Source: Bradyrhizobium ontarionense (lineage in GTDB: Bacteria > Pseudomonadota > Alphaproteobacteria > Rhizobiales > Xanthobacteraceae). From it: a stretch of 64,000 nt of DNA. Position numbers and translations under genes: made by a program. The notes beneath the pieces are model-generated. The model made no database searches. It was not told where the DNA came from and saw only the letters and a program-made list of their open reading frames with translations. Of the stretch, positions 41,595 to 50,430 are shown one piece after another. The stretch lies in NCBI RefSeq assembly GCF_021088345.1, contig NZ_CP088156.1:3286001-3350000 (forward strand), given 5' to 3'. Position 1 is the first letter of the stretch. Every line of letters begins with the position of its first letter.

Positions 41595-42605
41595 GTGAAG
41601 AGCCTGGTGGTAGAGCGGCCCGGCCGGCTGACGATCGAAACCCGCGCCACTCCCGAGCCTGCCGCGGGCGAAGTGCGCATCAAGGTCGAACGCGCCGGCA
41701 TCTGCGGCTCCGACATCCACATCCTGCACGGCAGCAACCCGTTCGCGCGCTATCCGCGCGTGATCGGCCATGAATTCTTTGGCCGCATCGACAAGCTCGG
41801 CGACGGCGTCACGGCCCGGCTCGGCGCCCGCGTGGTGGTCGATCCGGTGGTTGCCTGCGGCCACTGCTATCCCTGCTCGGTCGGCCGTCCCAATGTCTGC
41901 GCTGAACTCGCCGTGCTCGGTGTGCATCGCGACGGCGGCTTTTCGGAGTATGCCTGCGTACCGGCCGCCAACGCGCATCTGCTGCCGGACAGCGTCGACG
42001 ACGACAACGCGCCGCTGGTCGAGCCGTTCTCGATCGCCGCCAACATCACCGATCATACAAGCGTCTGCGCCTCCGACGTCGCGCTGGTCTATGGCGCCGG
42101 CCCAATCGGGCTCACCGTGATCCAGGTGCTGAAGCATGTCTACGGCGTGAAGGAGCTGATCGTCACCGACCGCATCGACTCCAGGCTCGAAGCGGCGCGG
42201 CAGAATGGCGCCGACCGCGTCATCAACACGGCGCAGACGGCTCTGCCCGCAGCGCTCGCGGACGCCGATCTGAAGCCGACGCTGATCATCGATGCCGCCT
42301 GCCATCCCGCCATTCTCGCCGAGGCGATCGAGATCGCCTCGCCCGCCGCGCGGATCGGCCTGCTCGGCTTCTCGGCGGAGCCATCGACGATCGTGCAGCA
42401 GAAGGTCACCGCCAAGGAGCTCGCAATCCACGCCTCGCGACTGAACAGCGGCAAGTTCGCCAAGGTGATCGACTGGTTCGCCAGCGGCACGCTGCAGCCG
42501 GAGCGCCTGATCACCCATCGCTATGGGCTCGACGCCTATGCGACTGCGTTCGACACGTTCGAGCATAACCAGACCGAATGCTGCAAGGTGCAGCTCATCT
42601 TCTGA
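41595..42605 (+). CDS. zinc alcohol dehydrogenase, RspB-like
   Basis: A 336-residue medium-chain dehydrogenase. The catalytic zinc residues are in AGICGSDIHILHG and GHEFFGRID; structural cysteines in ACGHCYPCSVGRPNVC; NAD site YGAGPIGLTVIQ. The GTG at 41595 is taken as start: GGAGGA lies 4 bases before it and the resulting N-terminus VKSLVVERPGRL aligns with E. coli RspB. RspB-like enzymes oxidise hexonates such as L-galactonate. It is followed after 15 bases by the UxuB-like gene. Confidence 0.87.
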   Translation: MKSLVVERPGRLTIETRATPEPAAGEVRIKVERAGICGSDIHILHGSNPFARYPRVIGHEFFGRIDKLGDGVTARLGARVVVDPVVACGHCYPCSVGRPNVCAELAVLGVHRDGGFSEYACVPAANAHLLPDSVDDDNAPLVEPFSIAANITDHTSVCASDVALVYGAGPIGLTVIQVLKHVYGVKELIVTDRIDSRLEAARQNGADRVINTAQTALPAALADADLKPTLIIDAACHPAILAEAIEIASPAARIGLLGFSAEPSTIVQQKVTAKELAIHASRLNSGKFAKVIDWFASGTLQPERLITHRYGLDAYATAFDTFEHNQTECCKVQLIF

Positions 42606-42620
42606 CGCAGCTGACACGAC

Positions 42621-44111
42621 ATGGACCGCCTCAGCCCTGCCACGCTCCACCGCCTGCCCGCCGGCATTCTCAGGCCGGACTACGACCGCACGACGGTCGC
42701 AACCGGGATCGTCCATCTCGGACTCGGCGCGTTCCATCGCGGCCACCAGGCCGTCTACACCGACGCGCTGCTCAAGGATGATCCGCGCTGGGGCATTCTC
42801 GGCGTCTCATTGCGCTCGCCCGACACCCGCGATGCGCTGCAGCCGCAGGGCGGTCTCTACACCGTCACCGCGAGCGACGGCGCGAGCCGAGCGCGCCGGG
42901 TCATCGGCGCGCTCACCGGCCTTGCGGTCGCGCCGGACGATCCGGCAGGGCTCCTGGCGCGCCTCGCCGATCCCGCTGTCCGCATCGTCTCGACCACCGT
43001 GACCGAGAAGGGCTACAGCCACGATCCGGCGACCGGCGCGCTGCGCGCCGATGATCCCGACGTCCGTCACGACAGCGTCAACCTCACACATCCGCGCAGC
43101 ACGCTTGGCGTCATCGTCGGCGGATTGCGGTTGCGCCGGCAGGCTGGGTTGCCGCCGTTCACCGTGCTCGCCTGCGACAACCTTCCGGCAAACGGCCACA
43201 CGCTGCGCGGTCTCGTCATCGCCTTTGCCGAACTGGTCGACCGCGATCTCGCCAGATGGATTGCCGGCGACGTCCGCTTTCCATCGACGATGGTCGACCG
43301 CATCGTGCCGGCCACCACCGACGCCGACCGCACTGATGTCAGCGCCGCGCTCGGCCTCGACGACGCCTGGCCGGTCGTCACCGAACCCTTCAGCCAATGG
43401 GTCATCGAGGATGATTTCGGCGGCGATCGTCCGGCATGGGACGTGAGCGGCGCGCAGTTCGTCCGCGATGTCGCCCCGTTCGAGCTGATGAAGCTGCGGC
43501 TGCTCAACGGCGCACATTCGACGATTGCCTATCTCGGCGACCTCATGGGATGCGAGACCGTGGCCGCGGCGATGGCCGAGCCCGATCTCGCCGGTCTCGT
43601 CGAGGACATGATGCGCGAGGAGGTCACCCTGACCCTGCCCGCGCTCGGCGGCTTCGACGTGACCGCCTATCGCGCCGCGCTGCTGCAGCGCTTCCGCAAT
43701 CCCGCGCTCAAGCACCGGACGGCGCAGATCGCGATGGACGGCTCGCAGAAGCTGCCGCAGCGCCTGCTCGGCACCATCAGCGACCGGCTCGCCCGCGGCC
43801 TGCCAATCACCCGCCTGGCCCTCGCCGTCGCGGGATGGATGCGCTACGTCAGCGGCACCGACGAGCAGGGACAGCCGATCGAACTGCGCGACCCGCTGGC
43901 GGCCAAGCTGCGCGCGCTGGCGGATGAGGCCGGACCGGTCGCGAGCAGGCTCGCGCCGGCGCTGTTGTCAGTCACTTCGGTGTTCGGCAACGACCTGCCG
44001 GCCGATCCACGCTTCACGGACGCGGTCGAGGCGGCGCTCGACTCTCTCTTCCGCCGAGGCTGTCGCACGACGGTAGCCCAGATCAGCCAGTCGGCGCGCT
44101 CATCAGGCTAG
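42621..44111 (+). CDS. uxuB: mannitol dehydrogenase-family hexuronate reductase (UxuB-like)
   Basis: A 496-residue polyol dehydrogenase of the long-chain mannitol dehydrogenase family. N-terminal IVHLGLGAFHRGHQAVYTDALL is the NAD-binding signature; VTEKGY and EPFSQWVIEDDF follow; the catalytic lysine lies in FELMKLRLLNGAHSTIAYLG. With UxuA nearby, D-fructuronate to D-mannonate is the best-supported reaction; mannitol or arabinitol oxidation is the alternative. It shares a transcription unit with the RspB-like dehydrogenase. Confidence 0.87.
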   Translation: MDRLSPATLHRLPAGILRPDYDRTTVATGIVHLGLGAFHRGHQAVYTDALLKDDPRWGILGVSLRSPDTRDALQPQGGLYTVTASDGASRARRVIGALTGLAVAPDDPAGLLARLADPAVRIVSTTVTEKGYSHDPATGALRADDPDVRHDSVNLTHPRSTLGVIVGGLRLRRQAGLPPFTVLACDNLPANGHTLRGLVIAFAELVDRDLARWIAGDVRFPSTMVDRIVPATTDADRTDVSAALGLDDAWPVVTEPFSQWVIEDDFGGDRPAWDVSGAQFVRDVAPFELMKLRLLNGAHSTIAYLGDLMGCETVAAAMAEPDLAGLVEDMMREEVTLTLPALGGFDVTAYRAALLQRFRNPALKHRTAQIAMDGSQKLPQRLLGTISDRLARGLPITRLALAVAGWMRYVSGTDEQGQPIELRDPLAAKLRALADEAGPVASRLAPALLSVTSVFGNDLPADPRFTDAVEAALDSLFRRGCRTTVAQISQSARSSG

Positions 44112-44112
44112 C

Positions 44113-44217
44113 CGCGAGCTGATCCAGAACTACAGCCTGAGAGACAACCCCGTCGGCTGGCCTCTGCTCGCAGTTGGCATCTTCGGCGCCATCCGGGTTG
44201 CAGACGCGTCGTGGTGA
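44113..44217 (+). pseudogene. remnant of an MFS transporter N-terminus
   Basis: Directly after the uxuB stop a 34-codon stretch reads RELIQNYSLRDNPVGWPLL, close to RHLVQNYSPKGSRIGWLMM of the MFS carrier at 34876-36246, then drifts and meets a stop at 44215. There is no start codon or ribosome-binding site. It looks like the end-point of a deleted carrier gene that once followed uxuB. Confidence 0.5.
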
Positions 44218-44287
44218 TCCCGAATCCCACGCGACAGCCTTGAGGTCGCAAGCTACATTGCTCCGCTAATGTAATGGGCGGGCTTCA

Positions 44288-45022
44288 ATGCGATACTTCG
44301 GTCTTGGTCTCCTTATCTTGCTTTCGATATCCGGAGCAGCGCTTGCAGACGAAACCGCGTTCAAACGCGCGCTTTCCCGACACCTGATGGATAATACCTG
44401 GGCAATCCCGGAAAGACTGCGGAGCAAGACAGTTCAAATGGGAGTTGTCTTCTCGATCGATCGAGACGGTAGGCTTCTGAACGCAACGATCGATCAAAGC
44501 TCCGGCTCTGCCGAGGATGATGCGGACCTTCTCTCCGGTCTGCGGCGCATGCGGTCATTTCCGCGAGTCCCGGATGAGCTGAAGGTACCCTTCGAGATCA
44601 AGACATCATTCAATCTGGGCGCGCAAAGACGCGTCGCCTATGTCGAGCTGCAATGGCCTCCGACCTCCGACACCTCCGGCCCGGAGATTGCCTATCGCAG
44701 CGAACTCCAGCACCACCTCCGAATCGAACCTCGCGTTTTGACCGAGGAGATCAAGAGCGTGACCGAGGTCCGTTCGATCGTCACGTTCTCCATCGACCGC
44801 GACGGCAGCCTCGTCGAGGCGAAGGTCACCAGGAGCATCGGCTCGAAGGCGGTCGACGAGCAGACCATCGCTTGGCTCAAGTCGATCCAGCCATTCCCGA
44901 AGATTCCGGCCGCGCTGAGAGCACCGATGAAACTGACGGCCGAGCTGGTGTTCCCTCCCAAGAGCGGCTGGAATGACGACGAAGCACGGCGCAAAATCAA
45001 TGGGGTGTGCCGAGGCTGCTGA
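44288..45022 (+). CDS. exported protein with two TonB C-terminal-like domains
   Basis: A 244-residue protein with a signal peptide (MRYFGLGLLILLSISGAALA, cut before DE). Two similar modules follow: VVFSIDRDGRLLNATIDQSSGSAED (about 50-115) and VTFSIDRDGSLVEAKVTRSIGSKAV (about 160-235). Both carry the G-x-L-x-x-A/V pattern of TonB C-terminal domains, but there is no proline-rich spacer or N-terminal anchor as in TonB itself. It is probably periplasmic. Base composition is visibly less GC-rich than its neighbours, suggesting acquisition. Role unknown. Confidence 0.75.
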   Translation: MRYFGLGLLILLSISGAALADETAFKRALSRHLMDNTWAIPERLRSKTVQMGVVFSIDRDGRLLNATIDQSSGSAEDDADLLSGLRRMRSFPRVPDELKVPFEIKTSFNLGAQRRVAYVELQWPPTSDTSGPEIAYRSELQHHLRIEPRVLTEEIKSVTEVRSIVTFSIDRDGSLVEAKVTRSIGSKAVDEQTIAWLKSIQPFPKIPAALRAPMKLTAELVFPPKSGWNDDEARRKINGVCRGC

Positions 45023-45046
45023 CCGCTGCGACGCGACGGGCCGTCG

Positions 45047-46462
45047 TCACGCCCCCGGCAGCAGCTTGCCGGGATTCATCAGCCCGTGCGGATCGAGCGT
45101 GCGCTTCAGTTGAAGCATCAGCTCCAGTTCGAGCGGCGGCTTGCACAGCGGCATCTCGGCGGGGCGGAGTTGGCCGATGCCGTGCTCGGCGCTGATCGAG
45201 CCGCGGCGGCGGGTGATTTCGTCGTGAACGAGACGGGTGATCTGCGGACCGTGCTCGTAGAACTGCGCCTCGCTGATGTCGAGCGGACGCATCAGGTTGT
45301 AGTGCAGATTGCCGTCGCCGAGATGGCCGAACACCATGGGACGGATGCCGGGGAGTGCCGCGCCGACCGCGGCGTCCATCACGGCAACGAAATCGGCGAT
45401 CTCGGCCACGGGCACGGCGATGTCGTGCTTGAGCGCCTTGCCCTCGCGCACCAGCGCCTCCGACACACTCTCGCGCACGCGCCAGAACGCCTTGGCCTGC
45501 GTGCCGTCCTGCGCGACGACGGCGTCGGAGGCGAGCCCTTCCGCCATGGCCTCGGCCAGAGCGGTTTCGAGCCGCGCGGTCAGCGCGTTCTCGTCGCCGA
45601 TGTCGCTGAGCTCGATCAGCACCGCTGCGTCGGGAAGCCCCGCAAATGGCGAACGCGTATCCGGCATCTGGCGCAGGATCATCTCGAGCGTCGCTGAGGT
45701 CAGGAATTCGAACGCGGTGAGGCGGTCGCCGCAATGGGCGCGCGACAGCCGCAGCAGCTTGAGCGCGGCAGCCGCGTCCGCGACGGCGACGAAAGCAGTG
45801 GCGCGCGCGGTCGGCTGCGGGAACAATTTCAGCACGGCGCCAGTGATGATGCCGAGCGTTCCTTCCGAGCCGATGAAGAGATCGCGCAGCGCATAGCCGG
45901 TGTTGTCCTTGCGCAAGGCCCGCAACCCATCCCAGATGCGGCCGTCCGGCAGGACCACTTCTAAGCCGAGCGTGAGCTCGCGCATCACGCCATAGCGCAG
46001 CACTGCGACGCCGCCGGCATTCGCAGCGAGATTGCCGCCGACGGTGCAGGTGCCCTCCGATCCCAGGCTGAGAGGAAAGAACAGCCCGGCGTCGCGCGCG
46101 GCGTCCTGCACCTTCGCCAGCACGACGCCGGCATCGACGACGATGGTCTGGCCGATCGGGTCCACCGCGCGGATGCGGTTCATGCGGGACAGCGACAGCA
46201 CGATTGCGCGGCCTGTCGCATCCGGCGTCGCGCCGCCGGACAGGCTGGTATGGCCGCCCTGCGGCACCACGGGCACGCGGGCCTCAACGCAGGCCGCCAT
46301 CACCGCCGCAACCTCTTCTGTCGAGGCCGGTCGGACCACCGCCATCGCCGCGCCCTGATATTTGCCGGGCCAGTCGCGCAGATACGGCGCCTGGTCTTCG
46401 GTTGCGATCAGGACATGGGCGGCGCCGACGATGCTCTGCAGCCTGGTGATCAGCTCCGTCAT
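45047..46462 (-). CDS. FAD-linked D-2-hydroxyacid dehydrogenase (GlcD/D-lactate type)
   Basis: A 471-residue flavoprotein of the vanillyl-alcohol-oxidase superfamily. FAD-binding segments VVPQGGHTSLSGGATPD and SLGSEGTCTVGGNLAANAGG; the C-terminal domain has HLGDGNLHYN and SAEHGIGQLRP, the catalytic/metal histidines. It oxidises a D-2-hydroxyacid (lactate, glycolate, hydroxyglutarate type). It has its own promoter carrying a 38-bp element nearly identical to that in the LysR/monooxygenase gap, so it probably belongs to the LysR regulon rather than being only an operon tail. Confidence 0.9.
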   Translation of the reverse strand: MTELITRLQSIVGAAHVLIATEDQAPYLRDWPGKYQGAAMAVVRPASTEEVAAVMAACVEARVPVVPQGGHTSLSGGATPDATGRAIVLSLSRMNRIRAVDPIGQTIVVDAGVVLAKVQDAARDAGLFFPLSLGSEGTCTVGGNLAANAGGVAVLRYGVMRELTLGLEVVLPDGRIWDGLRALRKDNTGYALRDLFIGSEGTLGIITGAVLKLFPQPTARATAFVAVADAAAALKLLRLSRAHCGDRLTAFEFLTSATLEMILRQMPDTRSPFAGLPDAAVLIELSDIGDENALTARLETALAEAMAEGLASDAVVAQDGTQAKAFWRVRESVSEALVREGKALKHDIAVPVAEIADFVAVMDAAVGAALPGIRPMVFGHLGDGNLHYNLMRPLDISEAQFYEHGPQITRLVHDEITRRRGSISAEHGIGQLRPAEMPLCKPPLELELMLQLKRTLDPHGLMNPGKLLPGA

Positions 46463-46537
46463 GACACGCGCTTAGGCCTTTCGAGATGGGATGTCTTCGA
46501 TGCGCGCAAACTAACAGGACGGGATGTGCCGGCCCCA

Positions 46538-46575
46538 ATACCAAGTTGTCCGCCGTCCATAATCAATTGTTATGG
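46538..46575 (-). promoter_or_regulatory. LysR operator/promoter element, copy 1 (before the hydroxyacid oxidase)
   Basis: A 38-bp stretch with 31/38 identity to 53758-53795: ATACC-x-A-x-TTGTCCGCCG, then a palindrome CCATAA-N7-TTATGG (46557-46575). Relative to the leftward gene the palindrome is upstream and GGTAT could be in the -10 region. The orientation is the same as in copy 2. Confidence 0.72.
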
Positions 46576-46581
46576 GTCCGC

Positions 46582-48243
46582 TCAGGCCGGCGCCAGCGCC
46601 ACCGGCGGGGCGATATGCGGCACGGCGTCGACCAGCTCGCGCGTGTACTCGGTCTGCGGGTTGGCGAACAGCGCGCGGCTCTCGCCCTGTTCGACGATGA
46701 CGCCGGTGCGCAGCACGATGGTGCGGTCGCACATCATGCGCACGACATTGAGATCGTGGCTCACGAACAGGAAGGCCAGATTGTCCTCACGCCTGAGCCG
46801 GTTGAGAAGCTGCAGCACCACCGCCTGCACGGAGACGTCGAGCGCCGCGGTCGGCTCGTCCAGCACCAATAGCCGCGGCCGGCAGGCGATCGCGCGGGCG
46901 ATGCCGACACGGGCCTTCTGGCCGCCGGAGAGCTGATGCGGAAAGCGCTGTAGCAGCTCACGCGGCAGCCCGACGCGATCGGCACATTCCTCGACCCGCC
47001 GCCGCAGCGCGTCGCCGGCGCGCATGTTCAGCAGCCGGAGCAAGGGATGAGCGATGCAGTCGAACGCGGTGTAGCGCGGATTGAGGCTGTCGTTCGGATC
47101 CTGGAAGACGATCTGGATGTCCTTGCGCAGCTCGCTCGCGTGGAAGTCGCGCGCAGGAATCTGGCCGATCGCCTGGCCGTCGAACAGGATCTCGCCCTCG
47201 CTCGGATCGATCAGGCGGCAGATCATGCGCGACGTCGTGCTCTTGCCCGAGCCGCTCTCGCCGACGAGGCCGACGCTCTCGCCGCCGCGCATCGTCATCG
47301 AGAAATCGGCGACGCCGAGCGTGCCGTCGTCGAAACGCTTGGCGATCGTCTTGACGTCGAGCAGCAGCGGCGTGCCGTGCGGCGGCGGCGGCAGCTCGGT
47401 GACCTCGACCAGCGGGATCGGTTCGCCATCCGGCACCAGGTCCTCGATGCGCGACGTCGCGGTCGGCGACGCGGCGACCAGCCGCTTGGTGTAGGGATGC
47501 TGCGGTCGGTGGAACAGCGTCAGCGGCTCGGCTTCCTCGACCAGCCTGCCCTGCTCCATCACCACGACGCGGCGGCAATAGCGTGCAGCGAGACCGAGAT
47601 CGTGGGTGATCAGGATGGTCGCCATGCCGCGCTCGGCGGCAATGTGGGCCAACAGGTCCATCACCACCTTCTGCGTGGTGACGTCGAGGCCGGTGGTCGG
47701 CTCGTCGGCGATGAGCAGCGAGGGGTTGCAGGAGATCGCGACCGCTATCATCACCCGCTGGCACATGCCGCCCGACAATTCGTGTGGATAGGCGCTCATG
47801 CGCCGCTCGGGGTCGCGGATCTGCACGGCGCGCAGCAGCTTCAGGGCCTCGTCCAGCGCCTCTGATCGCGAGATGCGGCGATGCGCGAGGATCGCGTCGG
47901 CAACCTGCTGGCCAACGGTCCGGATCGGATTGAGCGCGGCGCGCGGGTTCTGGAAGATCATCGCCATCGCGGCGCCGTGCAGGCTGCGCAGATCGGCGCT
48001 GCCGGCGCGGGTGATGTCCTGGCCCTTGAAGCGGATGCGACCGTCCGTGATGCGGCCGGCGTTGTCGAGCAGGTGGGTGATGGCAAAGCCGGTCACCGAC
48101 TTGCCGGAGCCGCTCTCGCCCACGAGGCCCAGCATCTCGCCGGGCTCGAGCGACAGCGAGACGCCGCGCACGGCCTCGACGGGGCCGCGGCGGGTCGAGA
48201 ACGTCACTCTGAGATCATCGACCTCAAGCAGCGGTCCGCTCAT
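46582..48243 (-). CDS. peptide ABC transporter ATPase, DppD-DppF fusion
   Basis: A 553-residue protein joining two oligopeptide-type ATPases. First half: GESGSGKSV, LSGGMCQRV, LIADEPTTGLD. Second half: GESGSGKST, LSGGQKARV, LVLDEPTAALD. Each half ends with the HPYTKRL / TEYTRELV region typical of the Dpp/Opp class. It powers the DppB/DppC permease pair upstream. ATG 48243 (MSGPLLEVDDLRV) is chosen over the longer frame for its family-like start. Last gene of the sigma-54-linked importer operon. Confidence 0.93.
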   Translation of the reverse strand: MSGPLLEVDDLRVTFSTRRGPVEAVRGVSLSLEPGEMLGLVGESGSGKSVTGFAITHLLDNAGRITDGRIRFKGQDITRAGSADLRSLHGAAMAMIFQNPRAALNPIRTVGQQVADAILAHRRISRSEALDEALKLLRAVQIRDPERRMSAYPHELSGGMCQRVMIAVAISCNPSLLIADEPTTGLDVTTQKVVMDLLAHIAAERGMATILITHDLGLAARYCRRVVVMEQGRLVEEAEPLTLFHRPQHPYTKRLVAASPTATSRIEDLVPDGEPIPLVEVTELPPPPHGTPLLLDVKTIAKRFDDGTLGVADFSMTMRGGESVGLVGESGSGKSTTSRMICRLIDPSEGEILFDGQAIGQIPARDFHASELRKDIQIVFQDPNDSLNPRYTAFDCIAHPLLRLLNMRAGDALRRRVEECADRVGLPRELLQRFPHQLSGGQKARVGIARAIACRPRLLVLDEPTAALDVSVQAVVLQLLNRLRREDNLAFLFVSHDLNVVRMMCDRTIVLRTGVIVEQGESRALFANPQTEYTRELVDAVPHIAPPVALAPA

Positions 48244-48289
48244 GTACGCATCCTCGGATGCGCCCGACCGGTCATCGTCAAGAGCGCCA

Positions 48290-49150
48290 TCACGTTCGCA
48301 TCCTCGGATCGAGGATGTCGCGCAGCCCGTCGCCAAGCAGGTTGAAGCAGAGCACGGCGCTCATCAGCGCGAGGCCCGGAAACGCCACCAGCCACCAGCG
48401 CCCGGTGGAGATGAAGCGAGCGCCTTCCGCGACCATGATGCCCCATTCCGGGGTCGGCGGCTTGACACCGAGGCCGATGAACGACAGGCCCGCGGCATTG
48501 AGGATGGCCCAGCCGAGATTGAGCGACATCTGCACCGCCATCGCCGGCAGCACGTTCGGCAGCAGGAAGCGCAGCACCACGGCGACATGGCTTTCGCCGC
48601 AGGCGCGCGCGGCCTCGACCCAGCCGAGGTTGCGACGGATGTTCACTTCCGCGCGGGCGAAGCGGATGTAGAACGGCAAATTGATGATCGCGGTCGCGAT
48701 CACGATGTTCTCGACGCGGTTGCCCAGCGCGGCGACCATCGCCATCGCCAGCACGAACAGCGGAAACGCCATCAGCACATCGACGAAGCGGCCGACCGCC
48801 TTGTCGAGCCGACCGCCGGAATAGCCGCACAGCGCGCCGATCACCGAGCCGAGCGCGAACGACACCGCAACCGCGGTCACCGCGATCGTGAGATCGAGCC
48901 GGCTCGCGACGATCAGGCGGCTCAGGACGTCGCGGCCGAGCTGGTCGGTGCCGGCCCAGTGCGCCGCGCTCGGCGGCAGCAAGGCCTGGGGCACGTCGGA
49001 GACGACCGGATCATACGGCGCGAGCCACGGCGCAAAGATCGCGATCAGCGCCAGCAGCAGCGCGCCGCCGGCTGCGACCGCCGTGACCGGATTGCCGCGC
49101 AGCACGAAGGCGGTGTGGCGCAGGGTCGATGAGGTCTCGATCGTGCTCAT
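48290..49150 (-). CDS. peptide ABC transporter permease, DppC type
   Basis: A 286-residue permease with an N-terminal helix, then the DppC/OppC motif HWAGTDQLGRDVLSRLIVASR and six membrane segments. The ATPase-contact EAA loop is EAARACGESHVAVVLRFLLPNVLPA. It forms the heterodimeric channel with the DppB-type protein, 10 bases upstream, and imports peptides or related amides. The cargo may be hydantoin- or N-carbamoyl-derived compounds given the nearby genes; this is inference. Confidence 0.93.
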   Translation of the reverse strand: MSTIETSSTLRHTAFVLRGNPVTAVAAGGALLLALIAIFAPWLAPYDPVVSDVPQALLPPSAAHWAGTDQLGRDVLSRLIVASRLDLTIAVTAVAVSFALGSVIGALCGYSGGRLDKAVGRFVDVLMAFPLFVLAMAMVAALGNRVENIVIATAIINLPFYIRFARAEVNIRRNLGWVEAARACGESHVAVVLRFLLPNVLPAMAVQMSLNLGWAILNAAGLSFIGLGVKPPTPEWGIMVAEGARFISTGRWWLVAFPGLALMSAVLCFNLLGDGLRDILDPRMRT

Positions 49151-49160
49151 GCCCAGTCAC

Positions 49161-50192
49161 TCATGCGACGGTCGCCCTGGGATCGGCGATGCCGTAGAGC
49201 ACATCGACCACGAGATTGACGATCACGAAGATCGTTGCCATCAGCAGCACGAAGCCCTGCACCGGAGCGTAGTCGGAGACCAGTAGCGCGTCGAGCGCGT
49301 AGGAGGCGACGCCGGGCCAGGAGAACACCTTCTCCACCAGCACATTGGCGCCCAGCATGGTCGAGAACACGATGCCGGCGATGGTGATCACGGGAAGGAG
49401 CGCGTTGCGCAGCGCGTAGGTCACGACGATGCGCCACCAGGACAGCCCGACCGAGCGCGCGGTGCGGACAAAGTCACTGCCGAGCGACACCAGCATCGAG
49501 GCGCGGGTGATGCGCGCCAGCGGTGCGATCACGAACAGCGCCATCGTCAGCGCCGGCAGCATCAATTGCCGCGCCGCCGCCCACCATCCCTCGAGATCGC
49601 CGGCGAGCAGGAAATCGATGATCAGGAAGCCGGTACGCTGTGGCGGCAGCGTCGCGAAGATATCGATACGCCCCGTCGGATCCGGCGCGAAGCCGAGCAG
49701 ATAGTAGAACACGTAGATCAGCAGCAGGCCAGAGACGAAGGTCGGCACGCAGACGCCGAGCGAACAGAACAGCCGCACGCTGTGATCGACCAGCGAGCCC
49801 GGCCTGAGCGCGGCGAGCACGCCGAGCGGCACCGCCGAGACCAGCGCGATCAGCAGTGCGGTCAAGGTCAGCTCCAGCGAGGCCGGCAGCCGCTCCTTCA
49901 GATCCTTGGCGACGGCCTGCCCCGTCATCATCGAGCGGCCGAGATTGCCGCGGCCGACGTCGTAGAGATAGATCGCGAGCTGGTTCGGCAGCGGCTTGTC
50001 GAGTCCGAGCTGCCGGCGGATCACCTCGATCTCCTCCTTGCCGGCATTGGGGCCGGAGGCAAAGAACACGGCAGGATCGCCCGGCAGCACGCGCATCAGC
50101 AGGAACGTGAAGACCAGCACCCCGAACAGCGCCGGGAGCGACGAGACGAAGCGTCGTCCCGCCCGCAGCAAGGTTGCGCCGATCGTGCCCAT
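49161..50192 (-). CDS. peptide ABC transporter permease, DppB type
   Basis: A 343-residue DppB/OppB permease. N-terminal FLLMRVLPGDPAVFFASGPN and RRQLGLDKPLPNQL are family marks; the EAA loop is RTARSVGLSWWRIVVTYALRNALLPV. A helical hydrophobic core with six segments follows. It is separated from the binding-protein gene by a 238-base gap filled with repeats. Confidence 0.93.
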   Translation of the reverse strand: MGTIGATLLRAGRRFVSSLPALFGVLVFTFLLMRVLPGDPAVFFASGPNAGKEEIEVIRRQLGLDKPLPNQLAIYLYDVGRGNLGRSMMTGQAVAKDLKERLPASLELTLTALLIALVSAVPLGVLAALRPGSLVDHSVRLFCSLGVCVPTFVSGLLLIYVFYYLLGFAPDPTGRIDIFATLPPQRTGFLIIDFLLAGDLEGWWAAARQLMLPALTMALFVIAPLARITRASMLVSLGSDFVRTARSVGLSWWRIVVTYALRNALLPVITIAGIVFSTMLGANVLVEKVFSWPGVASYALDALLVSDYAPVQGFVLLMATIFVIVNLVVDVLYGIADPRATVA

Positions 50193-50255
50193 GCTCCTGC
50201 CGTCCTAATCCAATAGGTCTTGAGTGAATCGCGACGCCAGCCACGCTTCACGTCC

Positions 50256-50394
50256 ACCTCTCCCCACCGGGGAGGGGTCGCGCCGCAGGCGCGGGTGAGG
50301 GCGAACCACATTCAAAGTCATCACCGTCCCCCTTACCCGGATCGCATCTTACGATGCGATCCGACCTCCCCCGATGGGAGAGGTAGACCGTACC
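50256..50394. repeat. intergenic repeat, 'CCTCTCCCC' family
   Basis: Opens ACCTCTCCCCACCGGGGAGG, carries CGCGCCGCAGGCGCG, then GATCGCATC-TTAC-GATGCGATC, and closes with CCCCCGATGGGAGAGGT. It sits between the peptide-binding protein and the first permease and offers at least three hairpins, probably lowering permease expression relative to the binding protein. Confidence 0.78.
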
Positions 50395-50430
50395 CGCGGC
50401 ACGGGATCACCCTGATCCCTTGCGATGATC

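Noticed and set aside
44288..45022. TonB energy-transducing protein
   Set aside because: It lacks the N-terminal membrane anchor kept uncleaved and the Pro-rich spacer, has two C-terminal-like modules, and no ExbB/ExbD or receptor genes are nearby.
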